A stretch of 20,277 bases of DNA from NORP240 sp942492445 (lineage in GTDB: Bacteria > Pseudomonadota > Gammaproteobacteria > Pseudomonadales > Pseudohongiellaceae), in the NCBI GenBank assembly GCA_942492445.1, contig CALOEW010000092.1, positions 1 to 20,277 on the forward strand, read 5' to 3'. Every line of letters starts with the position of its first letter. Position 1 is the stretch's first letter. This document shows positions 1 through 7,354 of this stretch, piece by piece. A model generated the notes under the pieces. That model was not told the origin of the DNA. It saw only the letters and a list, made by a program, of their open reading frames with translations, and made no database searches. The translations under genes were made by a program, and so were the position numbers.

Positions 1-221
1 GCGCCAGCAATCTCCAGGTCGAAGGCAGTGGCGTGGGATCCCCAGGGGCGGCACGTGGCTGGCTGGTTGCGCCACAACGGCCGCACTCACCAGTAACGGG
101 AATAAAGTGCACCTGAACCATTGACACCAACATGAAAGACCAGCCCCGACTTTCAAGCAACCGGAATAGTAACTGTTCAGCCACGTTCAACCTGAAACAC
201 TGCCATTGCCGCTTCAATGGT
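1..221. other. Left edge, no gene firmly assigned
   Basis: No complete gene is visible in this edge segment. On the minus strand an open frame runs from an ATG at 133 off the left end, about 44 codons, and contains a CGRCG pair of cysteines that could be part of a zinc ribbon. It has no convincing ribosome binding site. Plus-strand frames are also open for 30 to 40 codons and end at stops near 94 to 121, so this could equally be the tail of a plus-strand gene. The flanking sequence beyond the window is needed to decide. Confidence 0.3.
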
Positions 222-1052
222 CTAGCCCGGGAGACCAAACCGCTTCCGTAAAAAGTGTGCCACGCCATCTTCATCATGATGACCAATGACCTCTGTCGCC
301 TGTTCTTTAAGCCCGGAGTGCGCATTTGCGGTGGCGTAGGATTCCGTGGCAATGGCGAACATGCTCATATCATTTTCGCCGTCACCGAAAACGATGATTT
401 CGTCATAGCCGAATTCATCGCGCAGGGCGGTGATACCGCTGCCTTTGCTGCCGCGGCTGTGATGGATGTCTATCCAGCGTAGATTCTGTTCTTGAATCGC
501 CGTACCGGTGTAGGCCACCAGGTCTGCTTCATCGGCAATCATGTCGATCACCGAGCGCACGGTGTCCGCGGGCCCCATACCGCTGAGGGCGATGACATGA
601 GCCGTGGCGGGCATGTTACGCAGCGGCTCCACCGGGAGATGCCGTTCGTCCTCGAACAGCTGGGCAAGATTGCCTTCCGCTTCATTCTTAAGGATGCCGT
701 GATAAACAGCGTGACGTCCATCGGTTTCGAGAGTAAAGACAAACGGCGTTATTTCCCGCAGTGTCATCGCGGCCATCACATGCCAGACTTCCTGCTGGGT
801 CAACAGGTGCCTGTGGCTATAGTCCTGCCGCACCGGGCACCAGATCATTGCACCATTCTTAAGGATGTGCGGGAGCGCAAACTGGTGCCGCTCGATAGGG
901 CCCCGTGCTGCATGCAATGTCCTGCCGGTTGCCACCGTGTAAGGAATGCCTGATGCGCGCATGAGTGTCAGCGTCTCGGCGGTGAACGCAGACACTTCCG
1001 ACCGGGCGTTCAGCAGCGTTCCATCCAGATCAAAAACAACAAGTCTCATCAT
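222..1052 (-). CDS. Cof-type HAD-superfamily hydrolase (sugar/nucleotide phosphatase-like)
   Basis: Predicted cytoplasmic phosphatase of 276 residues, the usual size for the Cof/YbiV group of haloacid dehalogenase hydrolases. All four HAD motifs are visible: motif I FDLDGT with nucleophile Asp8 and acid Asp10, motif II Thr42 in ATGRT, motif III Lys203 in GSKGSG, and motif IV GDGEND with Asp224 and Asp228 that bind magnesium. The stretch between motifs II and III fits a C2-type cap, which sets substrate choice in this family. Family members dephosphorylate sugar phosphates, pyridoxal phosphate or FMN; the sequence does not say which. The start is one of two adjacent ATG codons (1052 or 1049), and neither has a strong Shine-Dalgarno. 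It lies 60 bases downstream of the threonine aldolase gene on the same strand and may be co-transcribed with it. Confidence 0.9.
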   Translation of the reverse strand: MMRLVVFDLDGTLLNARSEVSAFTAETLTLMRASGIPYTVATGRTLHAARGPIERHQFALPHILKNGAMIWCPVRQDYSHRHLLTQQEVWHVMAAMTLREITPFVFTLETDGRHAVYHGILKNEAEGNLAQLFEDERHLPVEPLRNMPATAHVIALSGMGPADTVRSVIDMIADEADLVAYTGTAIQEQNLRWIDIHHSRGSKGSGITALRDEFGYDEIIVFGDGENDMSMFAIATESYATANAHSGLKEQATEVIGHHDEDGVAHFLRKRFGLPG

Positions 1053-1112
1053 GCACCCATACTGTGAAAATCAGGATCTGGATCAATTTTGCCGGAGTTC
1101 CTTGAATCCCAC

Positions 1113-2128
1113 TCACCTCCTTGATTCAAAAAACTCCCGCACCGACTGCACCACCCGATCAACATCCTCCACGCCGACGTCCAGATGTGTCACCAGACGA
1201 ATCCGCCGCCCTCCAATAATCTTTACACCCTGTTGCGCCAGGTAGCCGGCCAGCTCCTCGCCAAGTTCCTGACCGGGCAATTCGATGAACACCATATTGG
1301 TGTCGCTGCTGCTGATCCTGATTTCGTCAATCTGTGCAAGCCCTTCAGCCAGCCTTCTGGCGTTGGCGTGATCGCTCTGCAGGCGCTCGACATTGTTATC
1401 CAGGGCATAGTCGATAGCGGCAGCCAGAATGCCTGCCTGTCGCATACCGCCGCCAGCCATCTTGCGCCAGCGTCGGGCGGCCCTGATAAACGGCGCGCTA
1501 CCACAGAGCAAGGACCCCACCGGCGCACCCAGCCCCTTTGAAAAGCAGATTGAAACGCTGTCGGCACAACAGGGCGATCTGTGCCACGGAAACACCCAGG
1601 GCAGTCGCCGCATTGAATACCCTGGCGCCATCCAGGTGCAGGGAAAGCTCGTGCTCGCGCGTAAACTGGAACGCTCTTTCCATATAATCAAGACTCAACA
1701 CCTTGCCGTTATGGGTGTTCTCCAGCACCAGCAGTCTGCTGTGGGCGAAATGGGAGTCGTCCGGTTTGATGCGTGACTTGACCAGGGTCAGGTCCAGGCT
1801 GCCATCGGGCTCCACTGAAACCGGCTGCGGTTGCAGACTGCCGAACACCGCCCCTCCGCCGGCCTCGTACAGGTAGGTGTGATAATCCTGGCCAACAATG
1901 TATTCCTCGCCTCGCTGACAGTGGGCAAGCAGGGCCACCAGGTTGCTCTGGGTGCCGGACGGCAGCAACAGTGCCGACTCTTTCCCTGCCAGGGTCGCGA
2001 CCTCTGGCTTCCAGCGCGTTGACCGTGGGGTCATCGCCGAACACGTCATCGCCGACTGACGCAGCCGCCATGCGCTCACGCATCGCCGCACCGGGTCGGG
2101 TTACGGTGTCGCTCCTTAAATCAATCAT
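1113..2128 (-). pseudogene. ltaE: Low-specificity L-threonine aldolase, broken by two +1 frameshifts
   Basis: Reading across three frames gives a full-length PLP-dependent threonine aldolase that follows E. coli LtaE closely: MIDLRSDTVT at the start, GDDPTVNALE, LLLPSGTQSNLVALL, then HLDGARVFNA, the PLP-lysine region FSKGLGAPVGSL, RWRKMAGGGMRQAGILAAA and RLVTHLDV near the end. The enzyme cleaves L-threonine or L-allo-threonine to glycine and acetaldehyde. Frame breaks occur near 2005 (ALEA to EVATLAGKE) and at 1563/1564 (IALLC to DSVSICFSKG). Each is explained exactly by one extra base. Everything else is well conserved, so this is either a very recent pseudogene or a base-call or assembly error in an intact gene. 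The ATG at 2128 has an AGAGGA element upstream. The HAD gene follows on the same strand. Confidence 0.88.
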
Positions 2129-2663
2129 CGGGATGATTTCCTCTTTCCTGTTCGGATTGCCTGTCAAGCGAAGGGTAAGCAATGAGGATTCTGTTTAGCA
2201 AATATTGATTACAATGACTTGAACGGACTGAATTGGGGATTACCGCCCTTGCGGCTATTGAGGCCGGCGCAGTAACCACCAGGGAATCTCTACTGTTTTC
2301 CAGTCGTCCGGATAAACTGTTCGTACAGGAGGTGCGATAAACCCCATTAAGAGTCCCATAGCACGCGTTCTGGGTCCCCGGAGTCAGGTTTAGCTGCAAT
2401 GTCTTCAGCGACCTCAGGCGACGCACTGTTCACGGGTTGTCCAGGCACAGGTAACAGCCCGCCTCCTCGATTGGCAGGGCATGGAGAACCAGCTGTTTTC
2501 CGGTTGCCTGGCAAAATCCAGAAGACCGTCTGCGACGGGATTCGGCCTAGACACTCAAACTGGCACTGTAAGCCTGCCACAAGGACAGCTCACAGAATAC
2601 AGCGTATTCTCAAAAGCCGATGCACCGCTGGATAAGGAATTGGCGGTCATCGAACCACGCGCT
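2129..2663. other. Intergenic, possibly with a degraded coding remnant
   Basis: No complete gene is supported here. On the plus strand an open frame from 2394 to a stop at 2687 gives a protein-like C-terminal half (TGTVSLPQGQLTEYS, then ELAVIEPRALLNPLKA). It has no plausible upstream start and overlaps the last 24 bases of the convergent membrane-protein gene. Because both neighbours carry single-base frame breaks, a third damaged gene is possible, but I recognise no family. Confidence 0.3.
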
Positions 2664-3087
2664 TTATTGAATCCGCTGAAAGCGTGATCTTGCCCGCCAC
2701 AACAGGATTGTGAGCAGAACAAACGGCAAAGCACTCACAAGCGCACCGGGCAGTCCGCCGCCGCGAGGATCCACGAGGTTCCATACCAGCATGCCGATAG
2801 CCACCTGCAGGGCATACAGCGCAGCCCAGGGGTGCATCCAGCGCTTCATTCTCCAGAACCCGATCGTGCCAGCCAGGTAGATAAGAAAATGCAGCGGCTC
2901 GGTCGCCTTCGCCGCCCAGCCGCTAAGCAGGATGCCGAACCAGACTTCCTGCGCCTGGGCAACCGGCTTGGAGAGAAAATCCCAGGGGACATAGAGTAAG
3001 CGCCATGTAAGCGCAGAACATCATCAGGGCGTTCATCCACCAGGGCCGCAACGATAAATTGGTCTTAAGCGTGGATAGATTGATCAT
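2664..3087 (-). pseudogene. Small conserved membrane protein, frame broken once
   Basis: Two reading frames join into a protein of about 140 residues with four likely membrane helices. It starts MINLSTLKTN, continues MNALMMFCAYMALLYVPWDF, then VWFGILLSGWAAKATEPLHF, GFWRMKRWMHPWAALYALQV and GMLVWNLVDPRGGG, and ends with a basic tail. It resembles an uncharacterised proteobacterial inner-membrane family; I know no function. The break is a single extra base at about position 3000, between MA and LLYVPWDF. The flanking sequence stays in excellent coding condition, so it is either a very recent mutation or a sequence error, like the two breaks in the neighbouring threonine aldolase gene. The ATG at 3087 is chosen because it is the first in frame; an AGGA lies rather far upstream. 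Confidence 0.7.
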
Positions 3088-3550
3088 GATGGGGTGCCGT
3101 TACTTCCTGACCGAGTTGCTCGAATGATGCTAAAAGGCTGCTGCAAGAGTGCAGTTTACCACCCTTAATGGCTGACAGAATATTGCGCGTACGCGGAAGA
3201 TGCAACGGCCATTCGACATTGTCAGATGCGGCGACCACGGTGGCCGTTGCCGTCTGCCGCAATCAGGCAGCAATTTCTGACTTAAGCCCCGTCCCAGCTT
3301 TATTGAACTGGCCGTATATAAACTGTCACATTACCTGTACCAAGTTCTTTTCAGGTGAATTTACTACAGGTTTTGTTAATGCCCCGAAAGTCCCGCCTGA
3401 TGCCACCAACAAGTCACTGCTTATCGCATTCAGCTTCTCAAGAACCGGCTCCAACATGTTGGCGGTAAAGCGAATGACGTATCGCCGACATAAAGCCATT
3501 CAACCTTGTCAGGTAAACAGACCCGCATCCGCGCCGATAACCAGATTATC
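3088..3550. other. Intergenic, nothing recognised
   Basis: A gap between a minus-strand and a plus-strand gene, so it should carry both promoters. A plus-strand open frame from about 3168 to 3566 has no ribosome binding site, no recognisable family and an unlikely composition. I see no RNA gene, strong terminator or clear promoter pair. Confidence 0.4.
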
Positions 3551-3976
3551 ATGCGAAATCTATTAATACTGGTTGCCCTGTCCTGGAGTGTCGCCGCAGT
3601 TGCACAGGAACCGGAAGTCTGGGCCTGCCTGGATTCCAGAAGCAGCGGCCTGCAATGGGATAATCGACGCTGGGTGCAGACTTCATTCCGCTCCTCGAAT
3701 TTCATCCTGACGATGAGCGGCGCCCGTTCGTCAATCTCGGTCAACGGTGACAGCATTGATCTTGAATGCGCTGTGAGCATCATTCCCCAGGTTGTGCGCT
3801 GCCATGACATCCTGGGTATCCAGCTTCTGTTCAATACTGTCACCCATGTTGGCACCTATTCCTCGATCGTGGGGGGAGTTATCGGTCCGGGAGCAGACAG
3901 TTACCGCGAAAACATTGAAGTCAGAACCTTTCAATGCATTCGCGTAACCACCGGCGACTCGACCCGGCCCAGATGA
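3551..3976 (+). CDS. Small exported protein with four cysteines
   Basis: A 141-residue protein of unknown function with a clear Sec signal peptide: MRN, then a hydrophobic core LLILVALSWSVAAV, and probable cleavage after the Ala-Val-Ala stretch at about residue 19. It should be periplasmic or secreted. The mature part has four cysteines with spacing C-46-C-10-C-44-C, including a CHDI segment after the third, which suits two disulfides. The gene at 19598 encodes a protein with nearly the same layout. The ATG at 3551 is chosen because it begins exactly at the signal peptide; an in-frame start 45 bases upstream would bury the signal, and no strong Shine-Dalgarno precedes either one. I do not recognise a named family. 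Confidence 0.7.
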   Translation: MRNLLILVALSWSVAAVAQEPEVWACLDSRSSGLQWDNRRWVQTSFRSSNFILTMSGARSSISVNGDSIDLECAVSIIPQVVRCHDILGIQLLFNTVTHVGTYSSIVGGVIGPGADSYRENIEVRTFQCIRVTTGDSTRPR

Positions 3977-4014
3977 CTTTGGGAACCTTTGAAGAAAGGC
4001 AGCCAAAGCAAGGT

Positions 4015-4033
4015 AACCTCTGATTAACGTCCC
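4015..4033. repeat. Short dispersed repeat, copy 1 (AACCTCTGAT type)
   Basis: The sequence AACCTCTGATTAACGTCCC lies about 40 bases after the stop of the four-cysteine protein gene at 3551. A closely similar sequence (AACCTCTGATAAGGTCCC) occurs at 19530, just before the second four-cysteine gene, where it forms one arm of a hairpin. Here no matching second arm is evident. Confidence 0.45.
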
Positions 4034-4240
4034 ACAATGCTCTGCCCCGGGAGTCTGTCGGTGTTGCTGTAAGGCGCCGTGCGCCGGGAACTGGTCCGGA
4101 CTCCCTTTAACACCGGCATACGAACACCACGCACCCCGGGCGACGCATCCGGAAATCCTCGGACCACAGACTTGCCTGCCTTTAGTCCAAGCCCAAAGCC
4201 AGCTATATTGCTGAAACATTACTCAGTTTGGAGACAGTCT

Positions 4241-4444
4241 ATGGTAACCGGGAAAATTGTCGGCGTGGTGTTGTTGGTCGTTGGTGTATTGCTGTTGTTC
4301 TTTGGCTGGCAGGGTTCGGAATCGGTAGGGGATCAGATTACCGAAACCATTACGGGGCGTTTTACCGATGAAACCATGTGGTACCTGATCGGCGGAGCAG
4401 CCGCTGTAGTAGCGGGGGCCTTTTTGACGTTTTTCAAGCGATGA
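4241..4444 (+). CDS. DUF3185 family small membrane protein
   Basis: A 67-residue inner-membrane protein with two predicted helices: residues 5 to 23 (IVGVVLLVVGVLLLFFGWQ) and about 47 to 63 (WYLIGGAAAVVAGAFL). Between them is a polar loop with SESVGDQITE and TGRFTDE, as in the DUF3185 family (typically about 65 residues, glycine-rich first helix, then QxSxSVGxQ and TDxxxWyLigG). The family's function is unknown. The ATG at 4241 has a GGAG about 8 bases upstream, and the homology begins there, so longer in-frame starts are rejected. The 260 bases before it hold only a short repeat at 4015. Confidence 0.85.
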   Translation: MVTGKIVGVVLLVVGVLLLFFGWQGSESVGDQITETITGRFTDETMWYLIGGAAAVVAGAFLTFFKR

Positions 4445-4485
4445 GTAGATTTCCTTGATCATTGGTAACGCAAATTGACACTTGC

Positions 4486-5253
4486 CTAGCAGGCACCGCA
4501 GATACTCCCCCACGACTGGCTGATCAACTCGCTCCAACTGGCAATAGCAGATTCGTCCGTCAACTCGTCCTGGCGAACTTCCAGCATCAGGCTGGGAATT
4601 CCCCGGCTTTCTCCCTGAACGGGAATAGTAAAGTCAATGTCTTCCTCAACCCGGTAAGGTTCATTGTCGCCGATGCAACTTGTGGTTCTGGACCGCAATG
4701 CATCCAGCCAACACGCCGCCCACCCGGCATGCAGGCGATAGCAGACGCCCAGCATCCAGGGCCTTTCGGCGCCGAGGAGGGACGGAGTGAAACTGTGAAT
4801 ACTGAGTAGCCGTGTCGGGCTGTCACGGCGACTGTCCAACAGATCACTGATCGTCTGATGGTAGGGGTCGAACAACGCCTGACGTCGCTGCAATGCCTCC
4901 TCCGCCGAGACAGCAGCATTGCCCGGAATGAGAATGCCGGCAACGCTGACCGGGATGGACTCCGGATGATCCGGGGGACGATTGCAGTCTATCACCAGGC
5001 GGGAATATCGACTCATTACGAGTGGAGCATCGAGTTGCACGGAAAGCCGGCGGGCCAGTCTTGCTGCCCCCGGATCCCAGCCGATATGGCTTGCAAGATC
5101 CTCCTCATCAAGCCCCAGGTTGCTCAGCCGTGCCGGTACCCGGTTGGAAGCATGATCACAGACCAGTAAAAGATTGCTGCCGCCCTGACCATTGATTAGT
5201 TCAAAGGCTTCTGGTTCGTCAGGGGCGAGTAAGGATGTGTACTCCCGGGTCAA
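4486..5253 (-). CDS. N-formylglutamate amidohydrolase family protein
   Basis: Predicted cytoplasmic zinc amidohydrolase of 255 residues, of the COG3931-like branch of the N-formylglutamate amidohydrolase family (HutG type in histidine breakdown). Visible signatures are LLLVCDHASNRVP (residues 28-40), HIGWDPGA (56-63), SRYSRLVIDCNRP (81-93) and SIHSFTP (151-157); the His and Asp residues in these form the usual metal site. No other hut genes are nearby, so a role in histidine catabolism is not supported, and the real substrate may be another N-acyl amino acid or peptide. The best start is a TTG at 5253 that overlaps the TGA stop of the upstream transglutaminase-like gene (TTGA), with GAAGG immediately before it. 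No ATG lies near, which suggests translational coupling. Confidence 0.85.
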   Translation of the reverse strand: MTREYTSLLAPDEPEAFELINGQGGSNLLLVCDHASNRVPARLSNLGLDEEDLASHIGWDPGAARLARRLSVQLDAPLVMSRYSRLVIDCNRPPDHPESIPVSVAGILIPGNAAVSAEEALQRRQALFDPYHQTISDLLDSRRDSPTRLLSIHSFTPSLLGAERPWMLGVCYRLHAGWAACWLDALRSRTTSCIGDNEPYRVEEDIDFTIPVQGESRGIPSLMLEVRQDELTDESAIASWSELISQSWGSICGAC

Positions 5254-6062
5254 CCTTCGACCACTTCGTCAGCGCGTACCAGAAAACTTTTCAACAGCGT
5301 TTCACCAAAGCTGTTGCTGAGGGACACATCAGCTGCATCGCGGCCCCGGGCAATCAGAATCCGGCCGATCATGGGCTTGTTGTTGCGCGGATCGAACACA
5401 TGCCACTGACCTCCCAGATAGGCTTCAAACCAGGCAGCAAAGTCCATCTCTCCATGCGGCGGTGGCACGCCTATATCGCTGAGATAACCCGTGCAATAGC
5501 GTGCGGGGATGTTCAGGCAGCGGCAGAATGCAACTGCCAGATGAGTGAAATCACGACATACGCCAGCCCTCCGTTGATAAACCCCGGCGGCGGTCAAGGT
5601 ATTGTGGGCATACTCATAGCCGAATTTGATGTGCTCATGGACAAAATCGCAGATTGCCTGCACGCGCTGCCAGCCAGTGACACCGTTGCCGAACAGGCGC
5701 CACGCTTCATCGGCCAGCAGGTCAGTTTCGCAATAGCGACTTCCCAGCAGGAAAACCAGAGTATCGTCCGGCAGGTTCTGCACCGGGTACTGTTGAGCAT
5801 CGGCTGCGATGGGATCGGGCTGCCCCGAGTCCAGGATTACGGCGTCATTGGAAATCATGGTGTCACCGGGCTCCAGAGTCAGCCGCGTAACCCAGTTACC
5901 GTAGAGATCGCGATAGGCGTTCGAGGGCAGTGGCGGATCAGTTTTGATCTGGTCAGGGCTGAGCAGGAAAGCGGCCCGGGATGAGTGTACGTTCAGTGTC
6001 AGGATTATCGGTGTGACCTGTATGCAGCTATATACTATTTCATAGCCAATACGAATTTTCAC
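5250..6062 (-). CDS. Transglutaminase-like cysteine hydrolase family protein
   Basis: A 270-residue protein matching the bacterial transglutaminase-like family (COG1305). An N-terminal beta region (MKIRIGYEIVYSC) is followed by GSRYCETD (107-114) and the papain-like core. The nucleophile is Cys169 in RRAGVCRDFTHLA, and the core's last acid is probably Asp224 in FDPRN. At the position where many relatives have the catalytic histidine (DFHAWFE) this protein has Ala209 (DFAAWFE); as I recall it, one proteobacterial branch also has a non-His residue there. It may be a peptidase, amidase or non-catalytic. No signal peptide is seen. The start is a GTG at 6062 with a GGAG about 9 bases upstream. Its stop overlaps the start of the N-formylglutamate amidohydrolase gene, so the two are almost certainly one operon. 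Confidence 0.85.
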   Translation of the reverse strand: MKIRIGYEIVYSCIQVTPIILTLNVHSSRAAFLLSPDQIKTDPPLPSNAYRDLYGNWVTRLTLEPGDTMISNDAVILDSGQPDPIAADAQQYPVQNLPDDTLVFLLGSRYCETDLLADEAWRLFGNGVTGWQRVQAICDFVHEHIKFGYEYAHNTLTAAGVYQRRAGVCRDFTHLAVAFCRCLNIPARYCTGYLSDIGVPPPHGEMDFAAWFEAYLGGQWHVFDPRNNKPMIGRILIARGRDAADVSLSNSFGETLLKSFLVRADEVVEG

Positions 6063-6097
6063 GGGAAGCGCTCCATGCGGACAATAAAAAGTTCAAT

Positions 6098-6112
6098 GCC
6101 CGATAATCGGGC
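6098..6112. promoter_or_regulatory. Short perfect inverted repeat upstream of the transglutaminase gene
   Basis: GCCCGAT-A-ATCGGGC is a perfect 15-base inverted repeat 36 bases upstream of the GTG start of the transglutaminase-like gene, where an operator would sit. It could instead be a weak terminator for the TrhA gene reading from the right, since TTGAACTTTTTATT follows on the minus strand. The loop is very short and the T-run is 8 bases away, so neither role is certain. Confidence 0.35.
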
Positions 6113-6265
6113 CAGGGAATCAGTAAGCAAACCAATACTCGTTGGATTCAGCCGAGCATTGGGTACGTTGAATTACTCCAGTTGCGAGCAGTATACGCGT
6201 ATCGCGTCTGCCAGCACCACCGCCGCACCAGGGGTTTCCCGGCTTCGAGGCTGTCAACGGGGGTT

Positions 6266-6895
6266 TCAGAGTACATAGAAGTAGACAGCAATGAAATGAC
6301 AGACACTGCCAGACAGGGTCAGAACATGGAACGCTGCATGATTAAAGGGCAGACTGGTGATTGCGTAAAGTACGCCCCCCAGCGTATAAGACAAACCTCC
6401 GGCCAACAGCCACACGAGCCCTGGCAGGGGCAGATTGGCGATCAGGGGCCGGATTGCAAAAATGATGATCCAGCCCATGAAGATGTACATCGCTGTGGAC
6501 AGCAGCCTGTAGCGCCCGGTATAGAACAGTTTGATGGTGATCCCGATCAATGCCATTGCCCATGAAATACCGAAGAGGATCCAGCCGGTGCTTCCGCGCA
6601 AGGTAATCAGGGTAAACGGTGTGTAGGTGCCGGCGATCAGCAGATAGATACTGGCATGATCCAGAATTCGCAGCCTGCTGCGTAACGTCAGGTTCTTGCA
6701 GGCGTGGTATAAGGTGGACGTGCCGTAGGAAAGAATCAGGCTGGCACCAAAGATCACAAAACTGATCAACTCGATCTGACTGCTTCTACCCACAGTCAGC
6801 CGCAACAGGGCAGTCATGCCAAGAAGACTCAGGACCAGGCCCGCTGCATGAGAAACTATATTTGCAGTCTCTTCTGCCGGAGAGTAGGAAGACAT
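6266..6895 (-). CDS. trhA: Hemolysin III / TrhA family membrane protein
   Basis: A 209-residue integral inner-membrane protein with about seven helices, of the HlyIII/TrhA branch of the PAQR-like (CREST) superfamily. Conserved features include SHAAGL (15-20), the YGTSTLYH motif ending at His64, LDHASIYLLIAGTYTPF with Asp79 and His80, and a final NHAAFHVLTLSGSVCHF with His186, His190 and His200, which together suit the predicted metal-hydrolase site. In E. coli TrhA (YqfA) is linked to membrane energetics; the hemolysin name is historical. The ATG at 6895 is chosen because GAGGA lies 5 bases upstream and the homology starts there; in-frame starts further upstream are rejected. It lies about 200 bases upstream of the transglutaminase gene on the same strand. 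Confidence 0.9.
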   Translation of the reverse strand: MSSYSPAEETANIVSHAAGLVLSLLGMTALLRLTVGRSSQIELISFVIFGASLILSYGTSTLYHACKNLTLRSRLRILDHASIYLLIAGTYTPFTLITLRGSTGWILFGISWAMALIGITIKLFYTGRYRLLSTAMYIFMGWIIIFAIRPLIANLPLPGLVWLLAGGLSYTLGGVLYAITSLPFNHAAFHVLTLSGSVCHFIAVYFYVL

Positions 6896-7354
6896 GGAGT
6901 TCCTCGCAGAAGGCTCATTCACGTTGACATTCTGAACCCTTTTGACCTGCCTGGCAAAGTGGTACAGCGAAATTGAAGCAATCAAGAAATAACAGGGCGA
7001 CTGATGTTGAATTGCGATTGCGGTCAACAGGCAACAGCCTGGATTGCCCCTGGCGTCACCAGGCAGGAGCAATCAGATCGCCGGTCTTGCAGCAGGAATC
7101 ACCGTCAGCTTCAGCATTGCAGTCTTGGAACGGGGCATGGCAACTCAACCACCAGGCCGACGCCATAAGGCTGAAAATCAACTTCAACAGAGGTGAACGG
7201 GTCAATCTTATTTAATCCGGGTCGGTGTTAAACACAATTTAATCCCAACAGAAGGTAAATGAAGCCCCTGGGTGAATTGAATGGATTCAATGCCAGACTG
7301 CTTCACCGGGTTTCAGCGTACCACTCTCCCATAACCCATGCGAAAATACTCCCC
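6896..7354. other. Divergent intergenic region, nothing specific recognised
   Basis: This gap separates the minus-strand trhA from the plus-strand aminopeptidase gene and must hold both promoters. An open plus frame at about 6973 to 7215 has no binding site and no recognisable content. Near 7210 and 7238 the octamer TTTAATCC occurs twice, 28 bases apart, which may be coincidence. The stretch 7259 to 7354 could be translated if the aminopeptidase starts at 7259. Confidence 0.35.

Noticed and set aside
3168..3566. Plus-strand open frame of 132 codons before the first exported protein
   Set aside because: No family features or start signal, and it runs into the signal peptide region of the supported gene at 3551 in another frame.
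3977..4008. Weak CTTTGG/CCAAAG pair after the first exported protein gene as a terminator
   Set aside because: The stem is only 6 bp with a long loop, and no T-run follows.
6973..7215. 80-codon plus-strand open frame between trhA and the aminopeptidase gene
   Set aside because: It starts at a TTG without a binding site and shows no recognisable protein features.
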